From assembly GCA_035555975.1 (NCBI GenBank), contig DATMFV010000085.1:60675-124674 (forward strand): 64,000 nucleotides of DNA. Direction: 5' to 3'. Shown one piece after another: positions 36,323 through 44,529 of the stretch; positions within the stretch are counted from its first letter, which is position 1; every line of letters begins with the position of its first letter. The position numbers and the translations under genes were made by a program. Origin of the DNA: DATMFV01 sp035555975. Lineage in GTDB: Bacteria > Verrucomicrobiota > Verrucomicrobiia > Chthoniobacterales > Chthoniobacteraceae. Below the pieces are notes generated by a model. It saw only the letters and a list, made by a program, of their open reading frames with translations, ran no database searches and was not told the origin of the DNA.

Positions 36323-37594
36323 TCAGACGAGGATCGTCTGGTCGCGGTGAGGCCCGACGCTGACAATTTTCAGGCGCGAGTCGGTCAGTTCCGCCAGTTT
36401 CAGGGCGTAGTTGCGGGCGTTTTCAGGCAGTCCGTCAAAGGTTTTGACCTGCGATGTATCGCACTTCCAGCCGGGAAGCTCGATCGTGACCGGTTCGCAG
36501 CGGCCCAGCTTTTCGTAATCGGTCGGGAAATGGGTGATTTCCTTCCCGTCGAGCCGGTAGGCGATGCAGACGCGGATGGTTTCCAGCGAATCGAGCCCGT
36601 CAAGGTTGGTGATGGCGATTTCGTCGAGCCCGTTGACCATTCCGGCGAAACGGGTGGCGACCGCGTCAAACCAGCCGCAGCGACGCGGGCGGCCCGTGGT
36701 GGCTCCAAACTCGCGCCCCATGCCGTGAAGCATGGCGGTTACGTCGGCATTTTCCGTCGGGAAAGGGCCTTCGCCGACGCGGGTGGTATACGCTTTCATG
36801 ACGCCGAGCACGGAGTCGATCCGATGCGGCGGCACGCCCGAGCCGGTCGAAGCGCCGCCGGCGGTCGTGTTGGAGGAGGTAACGTACGGGTAGGTGCCGT
36901 GGTCGATGTCGAGGAAAGTTCCCTGCGCCCCTTCGAAGAGGAGTTCCTTCTTCTCCTTGAGCGCCTGGTGAAGGTAGATCACCGTATTGGTGATGAACGG
37001 GCGGAGTTTTTCCCCGGCGGCGAGGTATTCGGCGTTGATCTCTTCAAATGAAAGCGGCTCCGCGCCGAGCTTTTCGAGGATCACGTTCGCTTCCCGGACG
37101 CGTTCGGCCAGTTTGCGGGAGAAGACTTCCGGCTCGAGCAGATCGCCCACGCGCAGGCCGACGCGCGATGCCTTGTCCGCATACGCCGGGCCGATGCCGC
37201 GCTTGGTGGTGCCGATCTTTGCCTTGCCCATCGCCTCTTCCTTTGCTTCGTCGAGCCGCGAATGGTACGGGAGGACGAGGTGCGCCGCGTCGCTGATGAG
37301 CAGGTTGCTCCCCTCCACGCTCGTCCCCTGCGCGCGCAGGCCGTCGATCTCCTTGACGACCGCCACCGGGTTGAGCACGACGCCGTTACCGATGACGCAG
37401 ACCTTTTCCGGCCGCAGGATGCCAGAGGGGATCAGGTGGAGGATGTATTTTTTATCTCCCACCAGCACCGTATGCCCTGCGTTGTTCCCGCCCTGGCTGC
37501 GAACGACGATGTCGGCCGTTTCCGTGAGGAAGTCGATGATTTTGCCTTTGCCTTCGTCGCCCCACTGAGCGCCTACGAGAACGGTGTTTGCCAT
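36323..37594 (-). CDS. purA: Adenylosuccinate synthetase
   Basis: A 423-residue GTP-dependent enzyme that makes adenylosuccinate from IMP and aspartate in AMP synthesis. The P-loop G12-DEGKGK, the SQGGNNAGHTVL catalytic segment (H41), STKRGIGPAY-like TTKRGIGPAYADK, and GAQGTFLDIDHGTYPYVTSSN are present. Length matches the family. The start is ATG 37594. It is the head of a minus-strand run with uppS, aminotransferase and mfd, with a 122-base gap to the ABC permease gene upstream. Confidence 0.98.
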   Translation of the reverse strand: MANTVLVGAQWGDEGKGKIIDFLTETADIVVRSQGGNNAGHTVLVGDKKYILHLIPSGILRPEKVCVIGNGVVLNPVAVVKEIDGLRAQGTSVEGSNLLISDAAHLVLPYHSRLDEAKEEAMGKAKIGTTKRGIGPAYADKASRVGLRVGDLLEPEVFSRKLAERVREANVILEKLGAEPLSFEEINAEYLAAGEKLRPFITNTVIYLHQALKEKKELLFEGAQGTFLDIDHGTYPYVTSSNTTAGGASTGSGVPPHRIDSVLGVMKAYTTRVGEGPFPTENADVTAMLHGMGREFGATTGRPRRCGWFDAVATRFAGMVNGLDEIAITNLDGLDSLETIRVCIAYRLDGKEITHFPTDYEKLGRCEPVTIELPGWKCDTSQVKTFDGLPENARNYALKLAELTDSRLKIVSVGPHRDQTILV

Positions 37595-37717
37595 AGAAGA
37601 AAAGAAGTAGTGATCGGTTAACGGAAAAAAACGCCCCGGCGCACCAGGTCAAAAAAGAGCGGCGCAGCGAGACGTTGAGGGAGTCTATCCACGGATGAAG
37701 GCGCGGCAAGCAGTTTC

Positions 37718-39421
37718 TCAGGATGATTGGGCCGTGGTGATGAGATCAAACCGGGCGCACCGATACCAGCGAAGGTAAAGAGCATCAAAACCGCGCATGA
37801 AAAGCGCAAGCAGGAGCAGGTTGAGAAACGACCACCACCACGCCGCGCCGCCGAGGCAGACAACGGGCAGAGCCATCAGCAGGAGGGCTCCGATCAGCCC
37901 AAGACCGAAGAAGCCGCAGGTCAGGCGTACGGAAGTGGAGGTGTCGCGGGTAAACCGGGAAACCTTGAAGATAAACCAGCAGGGGGTGATCGCGAGGAGG
38001 CCGAGCCAGAAAACCAACGCCGAAAAAAGCCCTGCGCCCAACGGGCGGTTTAAGAGAAGGGAAAAACAGAGGCTCGCCCAGAGAAAGATGGGGAGCGTCA
38101 GCAGGCCGCAACGGAAGACCTGGGAGTTGAAAAGCGTGCGAAGCTCACTGATACCGACCGGAAGGAGCGAGACGAAGGCGGTATCTCCATTGGAAAGAGA
38201 AGCGGGAACGTCGATGCCGTGCACGGTTTTGTCAGCAAGCGGGAGTTGCAGGAAGAGGGCCAGCAGGCCTCCGCCACCAACAAGCCAGCCGGTCATCCCG
38301 GGGTAGAAACGGAACAACAGGAAAAAAAGTACGGAGATCGCCGCCAGAATGCGGTAGGATGTGGCGTAGTGAATCTTGCCGGAGGCGAGATCGTGGGCCA
38401 GCACTCTTTGGCGGGCGGTCAACCCGTGGTGAAGGAACCGTTCGACCCGGCTGCGAAGTTTTTCATCCGGGAGCGCCAGCCAGTCGCGGCTCAAAATGTC
38501 AGCTTCAATGGACGCGGGGGCATCCCTCTTCGGTAACGGCTGCGGATCGGCTTCCCAATCCTCCTCCGGCTCGAAAAGAACCTCCTCGTACCCCCTGAAA
38601 CGAAACCGGCGGCGAAGCGCACGGCAACTCCACGGTAAGCTGCAAAGAAGCAGCGCCAGCCCGGCAGCGGTTCCGGCGGGAGGCGGGTCGCCTTTCTCTG
38701 CGACCATCCATTGCGCCCAGGAGGTGGACCACCCTACCGGGGTGTACCGTTGCAGGGTGGTGACGGTCGCCGGGAAGGCCGGGGCGAGGCGGCGCTGGAA
38801 AACTTCCCCGTAACTTCCCACCAACGCGATGGCGAATACCATCAGGCTTAAAAGCAACACCCCGAATCCATAGAAGGGAGAACGTTTGGAAAGGGAAAAG
38901 ACGAGCAGCGACAGCAGGAGGGCCAGCGCTCCATGAGCCACCCAGACGATGAGCACCGCTCCGGCGAGCCAGATAGGCCGGGTCCAAAGGAGATGCACGC
39001 CGAATGCGGCAAGAAAAAAGGCGAGGGTATCGAGAACGATCCAGGTGGAGAAGCGGAGGATGCGCTCCCTTGAAAAGGCAAAGGCAAACGCATCGTTCGC
39101 CGGGAGGGGAAGGAGCGGGCCCGCGACCTGTGGAGAGGAGAGAAATTCCTGAATCTGCCAGACCCGGGCGAGGACGACGATCAGCAGCCAGGCGGTGAAG
39201 AAATGAAGGCACCCTTGGGGGAGGGCGGGCGGCTCGGAGACGGCCGCGATTTCGGTCAGGCGTCTTTCAGAATGGGCCAGGATGGCCAGACAAGCTAAAG
39301 CTGACACCCGCCAGATCGAATTCAACCAACCGAAATAAGTTGACCAAAGCCGCCACGAACGGGCGGGAAGCGCCCCCAGCCGCCGGACCCGCCGCACCCA
39401 CGCTCGCGAGTAGAGGCTCAT
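37718..39421 (-). CDS. ABC-2-like exporter membrane subunit
   Basis: A 567-residue polytopic membrane protein with about twelve to fourteen hydrophobic helices (for example TWIVLDTLAFFLAAFGVHLL and LLLSLMVFAIALVG) and a large soluble loop around residues 270-340 (DWEADPQPLPKRDAPASIEA). The start ATG overlaps the stop of the ABC ATPase gene by 4 bases (ATGA), so the two form a transporter. The family is not one I can name exactly; it is of the kind grouped with ABC-2 permeases. The cargo is unknown. Confidence 0.72.
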   Translation of the reverse strand: MSLYSRAWVRRVRRLGALPARSWRLWSTYFGWLNSIWRVSALACLAILAHSERRLTEIAAVSEPPALPQGCLHFFTAWLLIVVLARVWQIQEFLSSPQVAGPLLPLPANDAFAFAFSRERILRFSTWIVLDTLAFFLAAFGVHLLWTRPIWLAGAVLIVWVAHGALALLLSLLVFSLSKRSPFYGFGVLLLSLMVFAIALVGSYGEVFQRRLAPAFPATVTTLQRYTPVGWSTSWAQWMVAEKGDPPPAGTAAGLALLLCSLPWSCRALRRRFRFRGYEEVLFEPEEDWEADPQPLPKRDAPASIEADILSRDWLALPDEKLRSRVERFLHHGLTARQRVLAHDLASGKIHYATSYRILAAISVLFFLLFRFYPGMTGWLVGGGGLLALFLQLPLADKTVHGIDVPASLSNGDTAFVSLLPVGISELRTLFNSQVFRCGLLTLPIFLWASLCFSLLLNRPLGAGLFSALVFWLGLLAITPCWFIFKVSRFTRDTSTSVRLTCGFFGLGLIGALLLMALPVVCLGGAAWWWSFLNLLLLALFMRGFDALYLRWYRCARFDLITTAQSS

Positions 39422-40137
39422 TGCAGCTTTTGCAGGAGCGCTTCGAGATCGTCGCCCTCCGCCTGCCGGAGGCGTTCGAAGGCGTCATGGGCATCGACCC
39501 GGCCTTCGTGGAGGATGATCACCTCGTCGGAAAAGGTCTCGGCAACCGGGAGGATCTGCGTGGTGTAGACCACGGTCCCCCCATTTTCAGTGAGTTGCCG
39601 GGCATGGCGGCGAAAAGCGCCCAGCCCGAGGCCGTCCATGCCGGAGGCGAGCGGTTCGTCGAGCAGGAGCAACTCCGGTTCAGCGGCGAGCAGGGCGACC
39701 AGCGCGGCCTTGTAGCGTTGCCCGCGCGAAAGAGTGCTCAAAGGCGTGCGGGCGAGAGCGGGCAGCGAGAAATCTTTGAGCAGCCCGAGCACCTTTTCCT
39801 CCGAGCCGGGGCCATCCTTTTCGTAAAGCCGCAACACCATCGCGATATGTTGCAGCGGCGTCATGCCTTCAAAAAACGTCGGGAAATCAGGGAGAAAGGC
39901 AAACCGCTGACGTTGATCCACCCGGTCGCGTTCAAACGGCTCGTCGTCGAAGAAGATCGTGCCGCTTTGCAGGTTGAGCAGCCCGGCGATCGCATGGAGC
40001 AGGGTGCTCTTTCCCGCTCCATTAAGGCCGACCACGGCGATGATCCGGCCCGGGCAAAGGTTCAGGCTCTTTCCGGCAAGGTCAAGCGCCATCGTGCCGC
40101 CATACCGTTTGGCGACACCCTCGAGGCGGACGTTCAT
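39418..40137 (-). CDS. ABC transporter ATP-binding protein
   Basis: A 239-residue ATPase with Walker A G37-LNGAGKST, signature LSRGQRYK and Walker B ELLLLDEPLA. The position of the switch (H-loop) histidine reads VVYTTQILPVAE, so Gln replaces His. It overlaps the permease gene by 4 bases on the same strand, giving a two-gene exporter. The domain architecture resembles exporters of the ABC-2 type (CcmA-like). The loss of the H-loop His may alter turnover. mscL follows upstream with no obvious link. Confidence 0.88.
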   Translation of the reverse strand: MNVRLEGVAKRYGGTMALDLAGKSLNLCPGRIIAVVGLNGAGKSTLLHAIAGLLNLQSGTIFFDDEPFERDRVDQRQRFAFLPDFPTFFEGMTPLQHIAMVLRLYEKDGPGSEEKVLGLLKDFSLPALARTPLSTLSRGQRYKAALVALLAAEPELLLLDEPLASGMDGLGLGAFRRHARQLTENGGTVVYTTQILPVAETFSDEVIILHEGRVDAHDAFERLRQAEGDDLEALLQKLQ

Positions 40138-40160
40138 GGGGGAGGGGTGTTCCCGGAGGG

Positions 40161-40592
40161 TCAGGCCGGTGTGCCGCCGGAAGCCGTTGCAGGCGGTACT
40201 TCAGCCGTACAGGCAGGGCAGCGGGTCGCCCGGACCGGGATCGTCGAGATGCAGTAGGGACATTCGCGGGTGTCGGGAGCCGCCGGAGCCGGTGCTTCTT
40301 CCTTCTTCTTGAAAGCGTTGATGCCCTTGATCAACAGGAAGACGGCAAAGGCGGTCAGCGTGAAGGTGATGACGGCGTTGATAAACGCGCCGACCCTGAA
40401 CTCAATCCCCGCGATCGGCAGGACCACCCCTTCCAGCGACTTGGCGCTCTCCTGCAGGATACCGAGAGGCGGGGTCAGGATATCCTTTACCAACGAGTTG
40501 ACCACCGCCGTAAAAGCCGCGCCGATGATGATCCCGACCGCGAGATCCAGCACGTTTCCTTTGAGGGCAAATTCCTTGAATTCCTTGAGCAT
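40161..40592 (-). CDS. mscL: Large-conductance mechanosensitive channel with C-terminal zinc ribbon
   Basis: A 143-residue MscL protein that opens under hypo-osmotic shock. It begins MLKEFKEFALKGNVLDLAVG and has both transmembrane helices (IIIGAAFTAVVNSLVKDIL and VITFTLTAFAVFLLIKGINA), as in the pentameric family. After the cytoplasmic K-rich bundle segment it has an extra zinc-ribbon-like tail with C111/C114 and C125/C128 (CPYCISTIPVRATRCPACT). This tail is not part of classic MscL. The start is ATG 40592; a longer frame upstream is not in the family. It sits 24 bases after the ABC ATPase start region on the same strand but is probably separately controlled. Confidence 0.93.
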   Translation of the reverse strand: MLKEFKEFALKGNVLDLAVGIIIGAAFTAVVNSLVKDILTPPLGILQESAKSLEGVVLPIAGIEFRVGAFINAVITFTLTAFAVFLLIKGINAFKKKEEAPAPAAPDTRECPYCISTIPVRATRCPACTAEVPPATASGGTPA

Positions 40593-40656
40593 GGGCGTTC
40601 TGTAGCACGAACCGGGCTCCCAGCGCCACTGTAAATTCTCTTGTGGCGACAACAAA

Positions 40657-40685
40657 AAACCCTCCCCGTTCACCGGGGAGGGTTT
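40657..40685 (-). terminator. Rho-independent terminator after the DAHP synthase gene
   Basis: A perfect 12-bp stem (CGGGGAGGGTTT with AAACCCTCCCCG) encloses a 5-base loop. On the minus strand a run of T follows the stem. It lies about 20 bases after the stop of the DAHP synthase gene. Confidence 0.9.
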
Positions 40686-40707
40686 GAAAAAAGGTTTTCA
40701 GCCAGGA

Positions 40708-41718
40708 TCAGGCGCGACCGACCGCTGCGGCCACGGCGCGGACCTGGTTGATCAGTTCGCAGAACTCGTTGGGCAGCAACGCCTGTTCGCCGTCGCTCTT
40801 GGCGAACTCCGGCGAGTTGTGGACTTCGACCATCAGCGCGTCGGCCCCGGCGGCAACCGAAGCGACCGCCATGGTGGCGACATGCTCGCGCAGGCCGATG
40901 CCGTGCGTCGGGTCGACCACCACCGGGAGGTGGGTTTCGGCCTGGAGCACCGGAATGGCGTTGAGGTCGAGCGTGTTGCGCGTGTAGGTCTCAAACGTCC
41001 GGATGCCGCGTTCGCAGAGCAGGACGTTGAAGTTCCCTTCGGCGAGGATGTACTCCGCGCTCATCAGAAAATCCTTGATCGTGGCGCTCATCCCGCGCTT
41101 GAGCATGACGGGGAGCTTGCTCCGGCCGACTTCCTTCAAAAGCGAGAAGTTCTGCATGTTGCGCGCACCGATCTGGAGGCAGTCCGCGTACTCTTCCACC
41201 GCTTCGAGCTGCTTGGTGTCCATGATCTCGGTGATGATCGGCAGGCCGGTCAACTCCCGCGCTTCGGCGAGCAGCTTGAGCCCTTCGACGCCGAGGCCCT
41301 GGAAGCTGTAGGGCGAGGTGCGCGGCTTGTACGCGCCGCCGCGGAGGATGGTCGCCCCGGCCGCCTTGACCGCCTTGGCGATTTCGGTGATCTGCTCGCG
41401 GCTTTCGACCGAGCAGGGGCCGCTCATGACGACGATTTCCTTGCCGCCGACCGGCACGTTGCCGATCTGCACCGGGGTGCGCGTGCCGCGGAATTCATAA
41501 GCCACCAGTTTATACGGCTTGAGAACCGGGGTGACCGACTCGACGCCGGGAATGGCGGCAAGCGGCTTTTCGCGGATAAGGTCTTCGGGTCCAATGACGC
41601 CGATTACAACGCGCAACGCGCCGCGGCTGACCTCAGTACGAAGACCCCATTGGTGAATGCGGTCGACGATATGCTGGATCTGATCATCCGTGGCGTCGGG
41701 TTTGGTGACTATGATCAT
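40708..41718 (-). CDS. aroF: 3-deoxy-7-phosphoheptulonate synthase (AroAI-beta type with regulatory N-terminus)
   Basis: A 336-residue first enzyme of the shikimate pathway, condensing PEP and erythrose-4-phosphate. The first 75 residues form the ferredoxin-like regulatory domain of Thermotoga-type DAHP synthases (MIIVTKPDATDDQIQHIVDR). The catalytic barrel has VMSGPCSVES, ILRGGAYKPRTSPYSFQGLG, PVMLKRGMSATI, and VVDPTHGIG, all signature segments. End-product control by aromatic amino acids through the N-terminal domain is the family pattern. It starts with ATG 41718 and is followed by a strong terminator, so it is a single-gene unit. Confidence 0.96.
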   Translation of the reverse strand: MIIVTKPDATDDQIQHIVDRIHQWGLRTEVSRGALRVVIGVIGPEDLIREKPLAAIPGVESVTPVLKPYKLVAYEFRGTRTPVQIGNVPVGGKEIVVMSGPCSVESREQITEIAKAVKAAGATILRGGAYKPRTSPYSFQGLGVEGLKLLAEARELTGLPIITEIMDTKQLEAVEEYADCLQIGARNMQNFSLLKEVGRSKLPVMLKRGMSATIKDFLMSAEYILAEGNFNVLLCERGIRTFETYTRNTLDLNAIPVLQAETHLPVVVDPTHGIGLREHVATMAVASVAAGADALMVEVHNSPEFAKSDGEQALLPNEFCELINQVRAVAAAVGRA

Positions 41719-42058
41719 AACGGAAAAGGGCCAGACCTTACGTCGGGGAAAGCCGGAGGCAAAGCTCTTTTTCAGCGGTTTGGCTTAAATTTAGCTTAAA
41801 CCGCTTAAACCGGCGCGTGGCCCGGGAGTTGCTTTTTAAGCTGCTTCATTTAGCTGGCTTTCCCATCGCTCCGTTCAAAACCGTCTTTCGGGTCGAGAAA
41901 AGTCTTGCATCGACCTGTCCATCCCGGCTATGTCTGATATGGGTGCCCGAAAAGGACCTCTCTTGTACCACCCCTCCCTGGTTCTTCCTTCTTCTGCGAA
42001 GGAACCTGAAAAAAAGGAGGGGACAAGGCGGCTCTCCCTGCACCCGGACGGTCCGACG
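41719..42058. other. Intergenic region with leader hairpin
   Basis: About 340 bases between the DAHP synthase and the short PEP-CTERM gene. It has direct copies of GCTTAAACCG near 41798-41818. It also has a long hairpin at 41971-42022 (outer arms CCCCTCC / GGAGGGG, inner GGTT...CCTTC / GAAGG-AACC) that covers an AAGGAGGGG Shine-Dalgarno-like stretch. No gene is seen. Confidence 0.45.
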
Positions 42059-42538
42059 ATGAAGACTTCCCCCAAGACTTCTTCCCTGAATACTGCCGAC
42101 GCCCTCTCTCGCCTGAAAGAGGGCGGGGGACGATCGTTGCGATGGCTCGTACCGCTCCTGCTGGCCGCCTCGCCGCTGGTTCAGGCGCAGATGCTTTATA
42201 CCGATCCCTCCGCCGTTCGTCATGTTCGTCATGAAGCGTCGACCGCCGCTTCCCGGGCGGAGATGGTGGCGCGAATGAGTTTTTCCGAGGAGACCGCCCC
42301 GCTCCTTTTCCCGCTTTTCCCGGTCGGCGAGGTCGACAAGGCCGGCGCTGCGGGCAAGCTATGGGCTCCGTTTTACCATGGCTTTTTAAGCGCCGGGTCG
42401 AAGGAAGGGAGAAACGCTGCGGCCTCTCCCGACGACGCGCGGGAGATCCCCGAGCCGTCGCTCGGTGCGGTATTGCTCGGTGGCGTGGCGTTGCTGGTCA
42501 GCTTCAACCTGCTCCGGCGTCGGCGGCTGGCCTTTTGA
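42059..42538 (+). CDS. Very short PEP-CTERM protein
   Basis: A 159-residue exported protein: basic N-terminal segment, hydrophobic signal core (LVPLLLAASPLVQAQ), then about 80 residues with no recognisable domain (HEASTAASRAEMVARMSFSE, FYHGFLSAGSKEGRN), and a PEP-CTERM end (EIPEPSLGAVLLGGVALLVS with RRRRLAF). The N-terminus before the signal core is unusually long (about 30 residues). The start ATG 42059 follows a strong hairpin; an earlier TTG-like extension is less likely. It stands alone. It may act as a small surface tether or signal; no function is known. Confidence 0.7.
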   Translation: MKTSPKTSSLNTADALSRLKEGGGRSLRWLVPLLLAASPLVQAQMLYTDPSAVRHVRHEASTAASRAEMVARMSFSEETAPLLFPLFPVGEVDKAGAAGKLWAPFYHGFLSAGSKEGRNAAASPDDAREIPEPSLGAVLLGGVALLVSFNLLRRRRLAF

Positions 42539-42721
42539 CGGGATGCCTTTGAACCGGTCGCGCCTGGCGGCTTTCTTCCGATCCTTGCACCGTTTTTCAT
42601 CGTACCGTTGAAGGGCGGGGCGTCATTTTTTTTGCATTGTGTTCTTCCGACGCCTCTGGGATGTTGGGCAGGAGGAAACGGGACATCGGTCGGCTCTCTG
42701 CGGGCTGTTCTCCAAATTTTT

Positions 42722-43024
42722 ATGATTCGAAAGAAAATCTCATTGGCCGGGGCGGTGGTCGGGCTTTTTTACGCTTTCATCGGTGTCGCCGGAGCTTATT
42801 ACGACCCGAGCCTGACCGGTACGCCGACCCGCCTGGCGCTTGAGTTTCTGGTGATTTCCGCGTTTACGATGCCGCTGGGCGGGATGATCGGCCTCGGGTT
42901 CGGCTTCCTGATCGAAGCGCTGGTTCAGACCTTTTTCAAACGCCAGCCCGAAGCGGTCCGCCGCCATGATGACCGTGCGGAGCACGGGGTGCGGGCCCGG
43001 CAGCCGCAGGCCCACGACCGGTAA
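42722..43024 (+). CDS. Small membrane protein
   Basis: A 100-residue protein with two hydrophobic helices: ISLAGAVVGLFYAFIGVAGAY and FLVISAFTMPLGGMIGLGFG. A charged, H/R-rich tail (RRHDDRAEHGVRARQPQAHD) follows. The start ATG 42722 gives a short basic N-terminus. I do not recognise it. It lies 28 bases before another small membrane protein gene with similar layout and just before an M14 amidase, so the three may be cotranscribed. Confidence 0.55.
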   Translation: MIRKKISLAGAVVGLFYAFIGVAGAYYDPSLTGTPTRLALEFLVISAFTMPLGGMIGLGFGFLIEALVQTFFKRQPEAVRRHDDRAEHGVRARQPQAHDR

Positions 43025-43052
43025 GACGACCTTTTTCCCCCGCTGCCGCCAT

Positions 43053-43358
43053 ATGAGTCAGTCTTTGATCGTCGCCATCCTCGTTCTTTCCGCCGGAGCG
43101 ACTCTTTTTGGTGCGCGCGGGCGCTGGACCTGGATTCTCCTCGCCTTGATGTTGATCTTCGCCGGGCTGGGGGCGGCGGGATTGTTCACGCTGGAGAGCG
43201 GGACACAGGAGACCTTCCGCAAGCTGCCGCTGCCCGCCGGCTACCAGGCGTGGACGTTTACGTTTCTGATCCTCATCGGCGCGGGAGGGATGATCGGGCT
43301 GTTGCTCAAGGGGGGCACCCTTCTGCCGAAGTTCCTTTTCCCGAAACGCAACCGGTAA
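43053..43358 (+). CDS. Small three-helix membrane protein
   Basis: A 101-residue protein with three hydrophobic helices (SLIVAILVLSAGATLFGA, TWILLALMLIFAGLGAAGLF, WTFTFLILIGAGGMIGLLL), a short loop with TQETFRKLPLPAGY and a basic tail (FPKRNR). ATG 43053. The M14 amidase gene starts 3 bases after its stop, so translation is probably coupled. Function unknown; it may anchor or accompany the amidase. Confidence 0.62.
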   Translation: MSQSLIVAILVLSAGATLFGARGRWTWILLALMLIFAGLGAAGLFTLESGTQETFRKLPLPAGYQAWTFTFLILIGAGGMIGLLLKGGTLLPKFLFPKRNR

Positions 43359-43361
43359 GCC

Positions 43362-44171
43362 ATGGAACGCGATGTCGCCGAGCTGCTGGCTTCGATGCCG
43401 TCCTGGGTTTCGGCAGACGCCATCGGCAAAAGCGCCCAGGGGCGGGAGATCGTCCTCTACCGCTCCTCCACCGACAACCGGGGAGGCACCCTGCTGATTG
43501 GCGGCATCCATGGCAACGAACCGGCCACGATCTTTCTGCTCGACCGCTTTTTGCAGGAGTTCCACGAAGCGTTCCGGCTCCCGGTCGATGTGATCCCGCT
43601 CGCCAACCCGGACGGCTTCCAGGTCGGGACGCGCTACAACGCACGGGGGGTCGATCTGAACCGTAATTTCGGGACCGGCTGGCGGAGCGACAGTCTGGAG
43701 CCGCCCGGCCCGGCTCCGTGGTCGGAACCGGAGAGCCGTTGCCTGCGCGATTTGATCCTGAAGCGTCAACCGGCCTGCATCGTCGCCCTCCACTGGGCGC
43801 TGGCGGAGATCGAGGCCGACGGCCCCCAGTCGGTCGCCCTTGCTGAAAAGCTCTGGAGCGCGATTGATGCCGACCAGCGCGCCCCCTACCGCCTTCGCGC
43901 CACCCCGTCCGTCGCCACCGCGGCCAGTTGCCCCGGTTCGCTCGGGCAATGGTGCGGCTATGGCGTCACCTATCCCGACGGAAGCCGCCCCGCGATGGTG
44001 ACGCTGGAACTTCCGCACGACCCGCACCTGCGCCGCCCGCCGGTCTTGCCCGAAGGCCACCTCGAACAGGTCCGCCGCGCCTGGGCTGTTGACCCGGAAG
44101 GGTATCTTGCTGCCGTCGGCCCGGCGGTTTACCGGACGCTCGAAGCCGCCTGTCGCCACCGGCAAAATTGA
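43362..44171 (+). CDS. M14-family zinc carboxypeptidase (MpaA-like murein peptide amidase)
   Basis: A 269-residue zinc peptidase. The zinc ligands are H50 and E53 in GIHGNEPA and H144 in ALHWALAEIE. The substrate-binding N100-R101 sits in GVDLNRNFG, and the catalytic glutamate is E216 in MVTLELPHD. ANPDGFQVGTRYN is a further family segment. It has no signal peptide, so it acts in the cytoplasm, as MpaA does when it cuts the gamma-D-glutamyl-diaminopimelate bond of recycled muropeptides. It follows two small membrane protein genes; a strong hairpin ends the unit. Confidence 0.88.
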   Translation: MERDVAELLASMPSWVSADAIGKSAQGREIVLYRSSTDNRGGTLLIGGIHGNEPATIFLLDRFLQEFHEAFRLPVDVIPLANPDGFQVGTRYNARGVDLNRNFGTGWRSDSLEPPGPAPWSEPESRCLRDLILKRQPACIVALHWALAEIEADGPQSVALAEKLWSAIDADQRAPYRLRATPSVATAASCPGSLGQWCGYGVTYPDGSRPAMVTLELPHDPHLRRPPVLPEGHLEQVRRAWAVDPEGYLAAVGPAVYRTLEAACRHRQN

Positions 44172-44172
44172 C

Positions 44173-44204
44173 CCCTTTTTCCGGGCTCAAAGCCGGAAAG
44201 AGGG
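44173..44204 (+). terminator. Hairpin after the M14 amidase gene
   Basis: Arms CCCTTTTTCCGG(G)CT and AGCCGGAAAGAGGG pair nearly fully with a 3-base loop right after the stop codon. There is no good T run, so it may be a stabilising hairpin rather than a classic terminator. Confidence 0.45.
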
Positions 44205-44237
44205 TGAAATTTGCCGAAAGTATGCGATAGAATAAGG

Positions 44238-44528
44238 ATGAAAAGGTACTTGATTGCCGCATTGATCGCGCTGATGACCTTCGGGCCCGGCGTTGCACTG
44301 CTGGAGGCAAGGAGCCATCGTCATGACCGGCGGCACGACCGCAGGTATGACCGCCATGACCGCCGGTACGACCGGCATTATCGCCATCACAACCGGCACT
44401 ATTATCGCGGCGACCGGCGCGTCTACCACCGGGGCCGTTACTATTACCGCGACGCCTACGGACGCATCTACTACTTCTACGGCGGACGCCGCGTTTACAC
44501 CCGCCCGACGTTCATCCTTCAGTTTTAG
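44238..44528 (+). CDS. Small exported His/Arg/Tyr-rich protein
   Basis: A 96-residue protein with a signal peptide (MKRYLIAALIALMTFGPGVA, cleavage after LEA). The mature part is an extreme low-complexity stretch of H, R, D and Y: SHRHDRRHDRRYDRHDRR, then HYRHHNRHYYRGDRRV and GRYYYRDAYGRIYYFYGGRR. The H/D pairs could bind metal ions and the R/Y pattern suits binding to nucleic acid or polyanions; both ideas are inference. The ATG 44238 follows an AAGG box with tight spacing. It faces the LytS/LytT pair, ending 1 base before the regulator gene ends. Confidence 0.7.
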   Translation: MKRYLIAALIALMTFGPGVALLEARSHRHDRRHDRRYDRHDRRYDRHYRHHNRHYYRGDRRVYHRGRYYYRDAYGRIYYFYGGRRVYTRPTFILQF

Positions 44529-44529
44529 G

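Noticed and set aside
1751..41970. TTGTACCA 8-mer before three genes (near 1751, 17698 and 41964)
   Set aside because: An 8-mer is expected about twice by chance in this length on both strands, so it is not evidence of a shared site.
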